Assembly (NCBI GenBank): GCA_020628755.1
Contig: JAHDEQ010000148.1
Span: 2,648 to 10,963 of the forward strand
Source: Saprospiraceae bacterium
GTDB lineage: Bacteria > Bacteroidota > Bacteroidia > Chitinophagales > Saprospiraceae
Length of the DNA: 8,316 bases
Reading direction: 5' to 3'
Positions 1 to 6,175 of this stretch are shown here, piece by piece. The stretch's first letter is position 1. Each line of letters starts with the position of its first letter. Both the position numbers and the translations under genes were made by a program. The notes under the pieces were generated by a model. It did no database searches. It was not told the origin of the DNA and saw nothing but the letters and a program-made list of their open reading frames with translations.

Positions 1-50
1 AAAAAATCGCCTTTTGACAATGTATTTTTAAATATTTAAAAAGTTAAACG

Positions 51-353
51 ATGAAAGTACACACTCAATCAGTTCATTTCTCAGCAGATTCTAAGCTACT
101 ACAATTTATAGAAGAAAAGTTGACGAAATTAGAACAGTTCTTTGACCGAATTTTGGATGCCAATGTGACCTTGAAACTTGAAAATTCAGGACAGATTCGA
201 GACAAAGTTGTGGAAATAAAACTCGCTATTCCTGGCAGTGTTTTGTATGTCAAAGAAACGAATAAGACTTTCGAAGCATCTGTTGACAGTGCTGCAACAG
301 CTCTCAAACGTCAACTCATAAAATATAAAGAACGTATGCGTTCAAGAAATTAA
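51..353 (+). CDS. hpf: Ribosome hibernation promoting factor, short HPF/RaiA type
   Basis: A 100-residue protein of the sigma-54 modulation / S30AE ribosome-associated family (HPF, YfiA/RaiA). Members bind the 30S decoding region in stationary phase or stress and shut down translation, as 100S dimers or inactive 70S particles. The sequence has the expected beta-alpha-beta-beta-beta-alpha order: a first strand (MKVHTQSVHF), a helix with FIEEKLTKLEQFFD (residues 19-32), strands around residues 36-72, and a long basic C-terminal helix (ALKRQLIKYKERMRSRN). The length matches short HPF; the extra C-terminal dimerisation domain of long HPF is absent. The start has no Shine-Dalgarno, only an A-rich leader, as usual in Bacteroidota. 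Only 50 bp of upstream sequence is present, so its promoter or operon partner cannot be judged. A strong terminator follows within 30 bp. The family call is confident; the choice between HPF and RaiA function is not made by sequence alone. Confidence 0.93.
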   Translation: MKVHTQSVHFSADSKLLQFIEEKLTKLEQFFDRILDANVTLKLENSGQIRDKVVEIKLAIPGSVLYVKETNKTFEASVDSAATALKRQLIKYKERMRSRN

Positions 354-381
354 AAACTTACTTACTATATAAAAAATAACG

Positions 382-417
382 AGGGGTTTTGGCAATGCCA
401 AAACCCCTTTTGCTTTT
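382..417 (+). terminator. Rho-independent terminator after hpf
   Basis: A perfect 12-bp stem AGGGGTTTTGGC (382-393) pairs with GCCAAAACCCCT (397-408) across a 3-nt AAT loop. It is followed by a T-rich tail interrupted by GC (408-417). It sits 28 bp after the hpf stop codon and before the next promoter element, so it isolates the two genes. Confidence 0.92.
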
Positions 418-483
418 ATAACGCATTTTCAAAAAATATTCGTAAAAAAACGGATATATGACCTTTTCCTTGTAGAGATACTG

Positions 484-491
484 TATTTTTG
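484..491 (+). promoter_or_regulatory. Candidate Bacteroidota -7 promoter element (TAnnTTTG)
   Basis: TATTTTTG matches the TAnnTTTG -7 consensus of the primary sigma factor in Bacteroidota. It lies 38 bp before the ATG at 530, which would give a leader of about 30 nt. No good TTTG -33 box is seen at the expected distance; the nearest TTG (470-472) is too close. The call therefore rests on the -7 element and its position between a terminator and a gene. Confidence 0.5.
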
Positions 492-529
492 TGTGTTTTT
501 TGAATTTTATAAAAACTTTTCAATTAAGC

Positions 530-1426
530 ATGACTAAATTTTCATATATCTTATTTATACTTTTTGGTGTATCCTCATTTCTTTCAGCTCAAGAAATGGG
601 TTATGGTTTTAAAGCAGGACTCAATTTTTCTACATTCCAAAGTCCTACCGAAGAAGATGACAATGGCAATATGCTAGAAGAAAATCAACTTATTTCAGGG
701 TTTCATATTGGTGCTATTATCAATTTCAAGTTTACTGAAATTGCTGGTTTACGAACAGAATTGATGTTTTCGCAAAAAGGTACTCGCTACTCTTTTGAGG
801 GACCAAGTTATCAAAGTTTTTATATTGCCAATCAGGCCAATAGTATTGCTACCACTGGTCAAAAAGATATTACACTCAATATTACCAACGCTTATATTGA
901 TGTGCCTGTGATGGGCTATATTCGAGCCTTGCCTTGGCTCGAAATTTCGGGTGGTGCAAGTATTGGTGCATTGGTCTCGTCGATTGGTGCGGGCGAATTG
1001 AGCTACTCAGGGACAACAGAGACGGGTTTTACGGTTGATGACGTAATCATTAATTTGGATTATAACTACCTCAATAATACCAACAGTACACGCAATACGA
1101 ATGATGCTGTTACGGAAATGGTTGGCCTACAAACCATCGAAATACCACGCAATATTGGCCCTTATTACGACCACGAACTATATGGTGAAACCGATTTTGA
1201 CGACAAACAATTTAATCGTTTGGACATTGGCCTCGTTGGTGGTATCAATATTTTTCTCAACCAAGGACTGGCTTTGGGTATTCGTATCAATTATGGTCTG
1301 ATTGATATCACTAAAAATACAACCGATTATTCTTACCAAAACCTTAGTTCAGAACGCCGACTTATTTTTAGTGAAGACAGTGACCGCAATTTGTCTTTGC
1401 AAACCTCAATAGGATTTTCGTTTTAA
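530..1426 (+). CDS. Outer-membrane beta-barrel protein, PorT family (OMP_b-brl_2-like)
   Basis: A 298-residue exported protein. Residues 1-20 form a signal peptide (MTKF, then a hydrophobic core) with a likely signal peptidase I cut after FLSA, before QE. The mature part is a chain of alternating aromatic and glycine-rich strands typical of the PorT-like barrel family: GFKAGLNFSTF just after the signal, GFHIGAIINF with LRTELMFSQKGTRY, then IDVPVMGYIRA, RLDIGLVGGINIF near residues 230-242, and a final strand ending in phenylalanine (IGFSF). It should sit in the outer membrane; the cargo or partner is unknown, and most family members are uncharacterised. A longer reading from GTG at 491 is possible but would put 13 residues before the signal peptide and would start inside the promoter element, so ATG 530 is preferred. 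The gene stands alone between two terminators. All its arginine codons are CGN. Confidence 0.87.
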   Translation: MTKFSYILFILFGVSSFLSAQEMGYGFKAGLNFSTFQSPTEEDDNGNMLEENQLISGFHIGAIINFKFTEIAGLRTELMFSQKGTRYSFEGPSYQSFYIANQANSIATTGQKDITLNITNAYIDVPVMGYIRALPWLEISGGASIGALVSSIGAGELSYSGTTETGFTVDDVIINLDYNYLNNTNSTRNTNDAVTEMVGLQTIEIPRNIGPYYDHELYGETDFDDKQFNRLDIGLVGGINIFLNQGLALGIRINYGLIDITKNTTDYSYQNLSSERRLIFSEDSDRNLSLQTSIGFSF

Positions 1427-1520
1427 AAAGGTAATATAAAAGTATGTTTGCTTTCGAGGCTAGAGGTATTTAAAATACTCGTTCTTAAAAAAGTTAGAAA
1501 TACTATAAAATCTTGATTCA

Positions 1521-1558
1521 AAGCGTTTACAACATTGGTTGTAAACGCTTGCCTTTTT
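1521..1558 (+). terminator. Rho-independent terminator after the PorT-like barrel gene
   Basis: A perfect 13-bp stem AAGCGTTTACAAC (1521-1533) pairs with GTTGTAAACGCTT (1538-1550) across an ATTG loop. The tail is GCC and then five T residues (1554-1558). It lies about 95 bp after the stop codon at 1426, so the mRNA would have a fairly long 3' untranslated end. Confidence 0.85.
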
Positions 1559-1795
1559 CAAAAACCACCTACTCAAATCGTTACATCAAAAAAACTTATA
1601 CTTCTAAAAAAAGAGTAACATATTCGACTCTTTCTTTCCGTCAGTTTTAATAATGCCTATAAATACAATAATTAATAATATATAAATCATTATTTTACAG
1701 TAATAAAAAACATTGAATAATATTAAATATTAACAAGAATCTTCTTATCCTTATGAAGAAAAGTGAAATTTGATTTTTTTTAGTATATTTATGGC

Positions 1796-1823
1796 ATCTA
1801 TTTTGTGACATAAAAAAATAGAT
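1796..1823. repeat. 9-bp inverted repeat, possible operator or leader hairpin
   Basis: ATCTATTTT (1796-1804) and AAAATAGAT (1815-1823) are perfect inverted copies around a 10-nt spacer. Inside them TTTTGTGACATAAAA (1801-1815) is an imperfect dyad centred on 1808. The site is about 115 bp before the start of the gene at 1938 and overlaps a weak -7-like sequence (TATTTTG). It is A+T-rich, so chance occurrence is a real possibility. No known regulator site is recognised. Confidence 0.25.
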
Positions 1824-1937
1824 TTATTACAAGCACAAAGCCAAACTCTCCTTTAACGACTAACTACTTTAGATACTATTCATTAATTTTTAAAATGTAG
1901 TAAAAAATACCTCTATTGGGTATCTTAACTTGTTGCT

Positions 1938-3449
1938 ATGAAAAATTTGATAGAAATTTCAAAAATCGTTACTAAAAAGAAAGTTCGTAAAATTGAAATC
2001 TTTGATGACCATTCACTAAAACATAAAAACAGTAAATTCAACGAGTTTTACGAAGCCTTAATGGCTGGTAAATTCAAAAACGATCGAGACGCTGCCTCTT
2101 TTTTATATGGCTGTAGTCCTACTGATGACAAATACCGCCAACTCAAGTCACGTTTTCGCAAACGACTACTTAATACGCTTTTCTTTCTAGATGTCAATTT
2201 GCCATCTACATCTAATTATGACCGTGCTTATTATTCCTGCAATAAAGATTGGACATTGGTCAAAATTCTTCTTTCCAATAATGCCAATCATACGGCAGCA
2301 GCATTGGCACGACAGATTTTGACGACTGCATTAAAGTTCAAATTTGCAGATGTAATAGTCAACTGCTCTCGTATTTTGCGAGAGTACTCTGCCGAGATTG
2401 ACGATGAAAACAATTACGAAACCTATGACCAACACATCAAACAATACTCCAATGTCTTAGATGCCGAAATTCGTTCAGAAGAACTCTACCAACGAGTTAT
2501 TATGAACTACCTCAAACCCTCTTCTAAAAACCAAAATCTAAACGAAAAAATTGATACCTACTGTGAAGCCTTAGTAGGACTTTCAGAAATATACGAGTCA
2601 CCCGTCGTCATTTACAATATGTATTTGGTCTGGGCATTTCGCTACGAAATGCTCCACGATTTTGAGTCTATGCTCGAAGTTTGCAACAAAGCTGAAAATT
2701 ACATCGAAGAAAATCCAACTTACTACCAAGATGACAAGTTGGCTACCTTCCAATTGAAAAAAATGTCAGCATTCTTGCATCTAAAAGATTGGAAAAACGG
2801 AAAAGTAAATGCCGAAAAATGCCTTCAATCTTTCCCTAAAGGTAGTGCAATTTGGTTTACTTTTATGGAGTACTACCTTTTATTGGCCATTCATACCGAC
2901 AATTATATCAACGCCATTGCCATTTTCAATGAAGCTGCCAGCAATACCAAATTCAAGAAAATGACGGGTAATGAACGTGAAAAATGGCGTATCTATGATA
3001 TTTATCTCAACTATATCATTGAAAGCAAAGGAGCCGAAAATCCTGTTTTATTAACACAACGCAGAAAAAATTTCCGTCTTTCTCGCTTTCTCAACGACCC
3101 CATTCTTTACCCCAAAGACCAACGTATCTTTACAGTTTTGATGGTCGTTGCTCAAATACTATTTTGCTTAGAGAAAAAAGGCTATCACGCTATCACTGAA
3201 CGCATTGACCGCCTTAAAAGCTATGCCAACCGACAGCTCAAAAAAGAAGAATACCATCGAGCAATCCAATTCATTCGCCTACTACAACAACTCAATAAAG
3301 CAGAATTTAATCCCGAAAATTTGAGTAATGTAGATAAGTACTACGACCGCTTGGTCGAAACGCCCTTCTTTTACCGAGGGCTTATATCGGAGCTAGAGAT
3401 TATTCCTTACGAAAAGTTATGGAATATGATTTTGGAAAGATTAAAATAA
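1938..3449 (+). CDS. Uncharacterised cytoplasmic alpha-helical repeat (TPR-like) protein
   Basis: A 503-residue protein that I cannot assign to a named family. It has no signal peptide or membrane segment, so it should be cytoplasmic. The N-terminus (residues 1-46) is basic and ends in a short helix (KFNEFYEALMAGKFKND). Next comes a compact, probably conserved block at about 47-87, with DAASFLYGCSPTDDKYRQLK and then FRKRLLNTLFFLD. From about 100 to 480 the chain is predicted helical, with paired amphipathic helices spaced like tetratricopeptide repeats, for example around 200-240 and 264-312 (DWKNGKVNAEKCLQSFP, then DNYINAIAIFNEAA). The repeats are degenerate, so this is a solenoid by inference. 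Such solenoids usually bind proteins. It stands alone: a long non-coding region lies upstream and a convergent gene lies downstream. Arginine codons are almost all CGN (2 AGA of 27), so nothing suggests recent transfer. Existence as a gene is very likely; function is unknown. Confidence 0.85.
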   Translation: MKNLIEISKIVTKKKVRKIEIFDDHSLKHKNSKFNEFYEALMAGKFKNDRDAASFLYGCSPTDDKYRQLKSRFRKRLLNTLFFLDVNLPSTSNYDRAYYSCNKDWTLVKILLSNNANHTAAALARQILTTALKFKFADVIVNCSRILREYSAEIDDENNYETYDQHIKQYSNVLDAEIRSEELYQRVIMNYLKPSSKNQNLNEKIDTYCEALVGLSEIYESPVVIYNMYLVWAFRYEMLHDFESMLEVCNKAENYIEENPTYYQDDKLATFQLKKMSAFLHLKDWKNGKVNAEKCLQSFPKGSAIWFTFMEYYLLLAIHTDNYINAIAIFNEAASNTKFKKMTGNEREKWRIYDIYLNYIIESKGAENPVLLTQRRKNFRLSRFLNDPILYPKDQRIFTVLMVVAQILFCLEKKGYHAITERIDRLKSYANRQLKKEEYHRAIQFIRLLQQLNKAEFNPENLSNVDKYYDRLVETPFFYRGLISELEIIPYEKLWNMILERLK

Positions 3450-3463
3450 AAAAAGTGGAAAGA

Positions 3464-3507
3464 TAAAAAATAAGGAGTAAGGCTATAATTGTAGCCTTAC
3501 TCCTTAT
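3464..3507 (-). terminator. Terminator shared by two convergent genes, strongest on the minus strand
   Basis: A perfect 16-bp stem ATAAGGAGTAAGGCTA (3470-3485) pairs with TAGCCTTACTCCTTAT (3492-3507) across a 6-nt loop. Read on the minus strand it is followed by a run of six T residues (3470-3465) and lies 21 nt after the lipoprotein gene's stop, which makes a textbook terminator. Read on the plus strand, 20 nt after the stop at 3449, the hairpin is the same but no T run follows. It may therefore stop plus-strand transcription less well, or mainly protect the 3' end. Confidence 0.88.
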
Positions 3508-3528
3508 GCATTAAAGCGTTAATCGTTA

Positions 3529-4251
3529 TTATTTATCCTGCTTCGCAAAAACCTTCTTCAACAAATCTGTCGTACGAGCATTTACATTGGTACGAATATT
3601 ACCTTCCTCTTTTTCAACCATACTAAACAAGCCAACCAAAGCCTGCTTTGTAACATAGTCATCCAACGAAGGATTCATTTTTTTCACCAAAGGTATTTTG
3701 TTATAAGCGGTGACCGCATCACTCCAATATTTAGTAGCATTTACCTTATCCAAAGAAGTTTTGATTTTAGGCATAAAAGCCTTATACAATTTTGTTTTGG
3801 TATTGCCCTCCAAATACTGAGTTGCAGCATTGCGATTGCCCATCAAAATTTGAGTTGCATCTTGAAAAGACATTCCCTTAATCGCATCCACAAAAATCGG
3901 CTTCGCCGATTTTGCCGCATCTTCTGCACCACGATTGATAAGTTCTAATAACTTATTTTCAACTTGAGAAAAACCAGGTACATTTTGCAATTTAGAAGTA
4001 ACTTTTTGTACATCTTCGGGCAAAAGAATCTTGTATGCACTCTTAAAATAACCATCTTTCAACGAAAGACGATCAGAACCTTTTCCGATACCAATTTCGA
4101 GAGCTTGCTTCAAACCATTGCCGATTTGCGCCTCTGTAAGAGGCGTATCAGCAATTGTTTCCAACACCGAACCAAGTGCTTGGTCTAGATTCACTCCCGT
4201 ACATGCCGTCAAGTTGATAACCAACAGTAATCCGAATATTTTCTTAAACAT
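3529..4251 (-). CDS. DUF4197 domain lipoprotein
   Basis: A 240-residue protein with a lipoprotein signal: MFKKIFGLLLVINLTAC, lipobox LTAC with Cys17 as the lipidation site. The mature N-terminus is TGVNLDQ, with no acidic run after the cysteine of the type that directs surface export in some Bacteroidota, so a periplasm-facing location is more likely. Residues from about 35 to 235 match my memory of DUF4197: LTEAQIGNGLKQALEIGIGK, then YFKSAYKILLPEDVQKV, a GAEDAAKSAKPIFVDAIKGM segment, TKTKLYKAFMPKI, and the C-terminal DDYVTKQALVGLFSMVEKEE with an arginine-rich NVNARTTDLLKKVF end. DUF4197 proteins are found widely in Proteobacteria and Bacteroidota and have no established function. The start ATG follows directly from the signal sequence. 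The gene is monocistronic, divergent from the flavoprotein gene 110 bp away, and ends at a strong terminator. No clear TAnnTTTG element is seen upstream on its strand. Confidence 0.9.
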   Translation of the reverse strand: MFKKIFGLLLVINLTACTGVNLDQALGSVLETIADTPLTEAQIGNGLKQALEIGIGKGSDRLSLKDGYFKSAYKILLPEDVQKVTSKLQNVPGFSQVENKLLELINRGAEDAAKSAKPIFVDAIKGMSFQDATQILMGNRNAATQYLEGNTKTKLYKAFMPKIKTSLDKVNATKYWSDAVTAYNKIPLVKKMNPSLDDYVTKQALVGLFSMVEKEEGNIRTNVNARTTDLLKKVFAKQDK

Positions 4252-4276
4252 GATATTTATTTTTAGATTAATGAAA

Positions 4277-4309
4277 TTTGTGCTTTTTAGACTTTAATTT
4301 CCATTTTTG
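4277..4309 (+). promoter_or_regulatory. Candidate promoter for the DAO-family oxidoreductase gene
   Basis: TTTG at 4277-4280 is followed, after 21 bp, by CATTTTTG at 4302-4309. The latter differs from the Bacteroidota -7 consensus TAnnTTTG only in its first base. Spacing near 20 bp is normal for these promoters. Transcription would start near 4315, giving a leader of about 45 nt before the ATG at 4362. The -7 box overlaps the left arm of the inverted repeat at 4303-4346. Confidence 0.4.
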
Positions 4310-4346
4310 TAACGCAAAAAAGACACCACTTATACGTTACTAAAAT
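4303..4346. repeat. 12-bp inverted repeat in the divergent intergenic region
   Basis: ATTTTTGTAACG (4303-4314) and CGTTACTAAAAT (4335-4346) are inverted copies matching at 11 of 12 positions, with a 20-nt spacer. The central GTAACG/CGTTAC core is perfect. The pair lies between the divergent lipoprotein and oxidoreductase genes, and the left arm covers the candidate -7 element. This layout would suit an operator for a dimeric regulator. It could also be a loose hairpin in the mRNA leader, or chance. Confidence 0.4.
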
Positions 4347-4361
4347 CATAAAGTTTGCCAC

Positions 4362-5501
4362 ATGAAAATACAACAATCCTACTGGGAACAACAATCTTTT
4401 TTCAAAAATATTGATATTGCCATTGTCGGCAGTGGCATTGTGGGTTTGTCGGCAGCGATTCATTGCAAGGAACAAATGCCGCAAGCAAAGGTCCTCATCA
4501 TCGAAAAAGGAGTGCTCCCTACTGGCGCAAGTACACGCAATGCAGGCTTTGCCTGCTTTGGTAGTTTGACCGAATTATTGGATGACTTGGAAAACCACTC
4601 AGAAGATGAAGTTTTTGCTTTAGTCGAACGGCGTTGGCAGGGTTTGCAGCGACTACGCCAACGCGTAGGCGATAGCGATTTGGGCTATCGAGCCTGGGGA
4701 GGTTATGAAATTTTTCGTCAAGAAGAATCCGAAATTGCTCAAACTTGTTTAGAAAAAATAGATTATTTCAATAAAGCCATCCAATCCATCACAGGTTTAG
4801 AAGAAACCTACCAAATTCGCAATAAGGAAATTCCAAAATTTGGTTTTTCCAACATCAGAACGATGATTGTCAACACTGCCGAGGGACAAATTCATACAGG
4901 AGATATGATGAAGTCTTTGCTTGCAATTGCTCGCCAAAAAGGTGTTGAAATTTTAAATGGTTTAGGAATAAAATCCGTTCATGATGAAGAAAATGAAGTC
5001 ATTTTAGAAACAGATTTTGGATGGCACTTTCGTGCAAAAAAAGCCTTGATTGCTACTAATGGCTTTGCGCAGCACTTGCTGCCAAAGTTGCAAGTACAGC
5101 CCGCCCGCAATCAAGTCCTTATTACCAAACCAATCGACAATCTAAGTATCAAGGGTTGTTTTCACTATGATCGAGGCTATGTCTATTTCCGAAATATTGA
5201 CAATCGAATTTTGCTAGGCGGCGGCCGCAATCTAGCCAAAGAAGTCGAAGCAACCAATAATTTTGGATTGACCACTTTTATACAAGACCATCTAGAAAAA
5301 TTACTAAGAGAAGTCATCCTTCCAAAGCAAACTTTTGAAATTGACCAACGTTGGAGTGGGATACTAGGAGTAGGCGATATTAAAAAACCGATTATTGAAT
5401 CTATTTCCCAAAACGTAGTAGTTGCCGTCCGTATGGGCGGCATGGGCGTCGCAATCGGTAGTTTGGTAGGAGAAGAAGGAGCAACTATTTTATTATCCTA
5501 A
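4362..5501 (+). CDS. FAD-dependent oxidoreductase, DAO (D-amino acid oxidase-like) family
   Basis: A 379-residue flavoprotein of the DAO superfamily, which includes glycine oxidase, sarcosine oxidase, D-amino acid dehydrogenase and gamma-glutamylputrescine oxidase. The N-terminal Rossmann fold is clear: IDIAIVGSGIVGLSAA (17-32) with GxGxxG at 23-28, and Glu48 ending the second strand, where it would hold the FAD ribose. Next is the family's flavin-binding turn ASTRNAGFACFG (56-67). ALIATNGFAQHLLPKL supplies the middle ATG motif, and the C-terminus has RWSGILG and then VVVAVRMGGMGVAIGSLVGE, the second FAD contact. There is no signal peptide, so it should be cytoplasmic. The natural substrate is probably an amine or amino acid, oxidised to an imino product with electrons passed to oxygen or a carrier, but the sequence does not fix it. 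A candidate promoter and inverted repeat lie upstream. No terminator hairpin is evident after the stop; the next gene starts 90 bp on. Confidence 0.9.
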   Translation: MKIQQSYWEQQSFFKNIDIAIVGSGIVGLSAAIHCKEQMPQAKVLIIEKGVLPTGASTRNAGFACFGSLTELLDDLENHSEDEVFALVERRWQGLQRLRQRVGDSDLGYRAWGGYEIFRQEESEIAQTCLEKIDYFNKAIQSITGLEETYQIRNKEIPKFGFSNIRTMIVNTAEGQIHTGDMMKSLLAIARQKGVEILNGLGIKSVHDEENEVILETDFGWHFRAKKALIATNGFAQHLLPKLQVQPARNQVLITKPIDNLSIKGCFHYDRGYVYFRNIDNRILLGGGRNLAKEVEATNNFGLTTFIQDHLEKLLREVILPKQTFEIDQRWSGILGVGDIKKPIIESISQNVVVAVRMGGMGVAIGSLVGEEGATILLS

Positions 5502-5591
5502 AAATAATACTAATCGAAATTCTGTTTAACAGTATAAAATCTCATAAACCAAGTTTTAAAGAGTAATGTAGCGATGAGAATCCGTGAAATT

Positions 5592-6158
5592 ATGAAAAAT
5601 TATTTTTCAGTTCTATTGTTTTTATTGATTGGTAGTAGCTTATTTGGTCAAGACCAGATAAGTAGAATTCCACTTACTATTGGATATTTAGGCAATAGCC
5701 TTATTGAACCAGGTTTACAAGTAGGAACTGAATTCAAACTCCAAAATTGGCAAAACGAAAACGAAACAATCTCAAAAACAAGAGAACTTCTCCTCATACC
5801 TCAATTAGGATTTTTCTCAAGAATTGGAAATAATTACAATTTTATGCCTTCTCTTGATTTAGCTTTTAGAACTCAAAAAAATAACAAGAAAGCTTATCAT
5901 ACTTATGCTTTAGGTTTGGCTTATCAAATAGAATCAGTTGTAATTTCTACAACAGTCAATTTGAGTAATGGCGACGAAACTAAGAACAGAAAGACCAGAA
6001 ATTATTTTATACCAACTATCAATTACCAATATGGAAGACAGATAAACTCCAATTTAGGATGGTACACTAAATTTTCCTATGGTTGGCGTTTTTCAAATGA
6101 AATGGATAATGGAGCGATGGTCTTATTAGGATTGGGATTGAGATTCTATTTGAATTAG
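5592..6158 (+). CDS. Small secreted outer-membrane beta-barrel-like protein
   Basis: A 188-residue protein with a clear signal peptide (MKNYFS, a hydrophobic core, and a likely cut after SLFG before QD). The remaining ~168 residues alternate hydrophobic and polar residues in beta-strand fashion with aromatic girdles: LLLIPQLGFFSRIG, NFMPSLDLAFRTQ, YHTYALGLAYQ, YFIPTINYQYGRQI, LGWYTKFSYGWRF and a terminal LLGLGLRFYLN. This fits a small 8-strand or so outer-membrane barrel. I do not recognise a named family and know of no function. An in-frame ATG at 5574 would add MRIREI before the lysine; the ATG at 5592 gives the more normal signal peptide and is preferred. Eight of its nine arginine codons are AGA, whereas neighbouring genes use AGA in roughly 0-20% of cases, which suggests a different origin. 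The amine oxidase gene begins 17 bp after its stop, so the two are probably co-transcribed. Confidence 0.78.
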   Translation: MKNYFSVLLFLLIGSSLFGQDQISRIPLTIGYLGNSLIEPGLQVGTEFKLQNWQNENETISKTRELLLIPQLGFFSRIGNNYNFMPSLDLAFRTQKNNKKAYHTYALGLAYQIESVVISTTVNLSNGDETKNRKTRNYFIPTINYQYGRQINSNLGWYTKFSYGWRFSNEMDNGAMVLLGLGLRFYLN

Positions 6159-6175
6159 AATGAAATTTATCAAAG

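Larger units (their letters stand above)
1427..1937. other. 511-bp A+T-rich intergenic region without a gene
   Basis: I see no credible coding frame here on either strand. The first 130 bp hold the terminator of the upstream barrel gene. From about 1580 the sequence is extremely A+T-rich, with runs such as AATTAATAATATATAAAT, and probably serves as the upstream region of the gene at 1938. Near-matches to the Bacteroidota -7 element are TATATTTA (1784-1791) and TATTTTG (1799-1805), but neither is exact nor has a well-spaced -33 box, so no promoter is called. An inverted repeat at 1796-1823 is listed separately. A small RNA cannot be ruled out. Confidence 0.6.

Noticed and set aside
14..42. TTGACA at 14-19 with a TAAAAA 17 bp downstream as an hpf promoter
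   Set aside because: This is an E. coli-type arrangement not used by the Bacteroidota primary sigma factor, and it would leave almost no leader before ATG 51. The true promoter is probably outside the window.
491..529. GTG at 491 as the start of the PorT-like barrel gene
   Set aside because: It lies inside the TATTTTTG promoter element and would add 13 residues in front of a normal signal peptide beginning at ATG 530.
1610..1633. AAAGAGT ... ACTCTTT as a second terminator
   Set aside because: A 7-bp A+T-rich stem with a 10-nt loop is weak, no run of T follows directly, and a much stronger terminator lies just upstream.
5183..5443. Minus-strand frame of 86 codons within the DAO-family gene
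   Set aside because: It is antisense to the conserved C-terminal FAD-binding part of the flavoprotein and shows no family features of its own.
5522..5532. CTGTT-T-AACAG palindrome as an operator or terminator
   Set aside because: Five-base-pair arms with a single-base centre and no T tract are expected by chance in this composition.
5574..5591. ATG at 5574 as the start of the small barrel gene
   Set aside because: It adds six residues before a canonical MK-type signal peptide starting at 5592. It cannot be fully excluded, since short extensions are tolerated.
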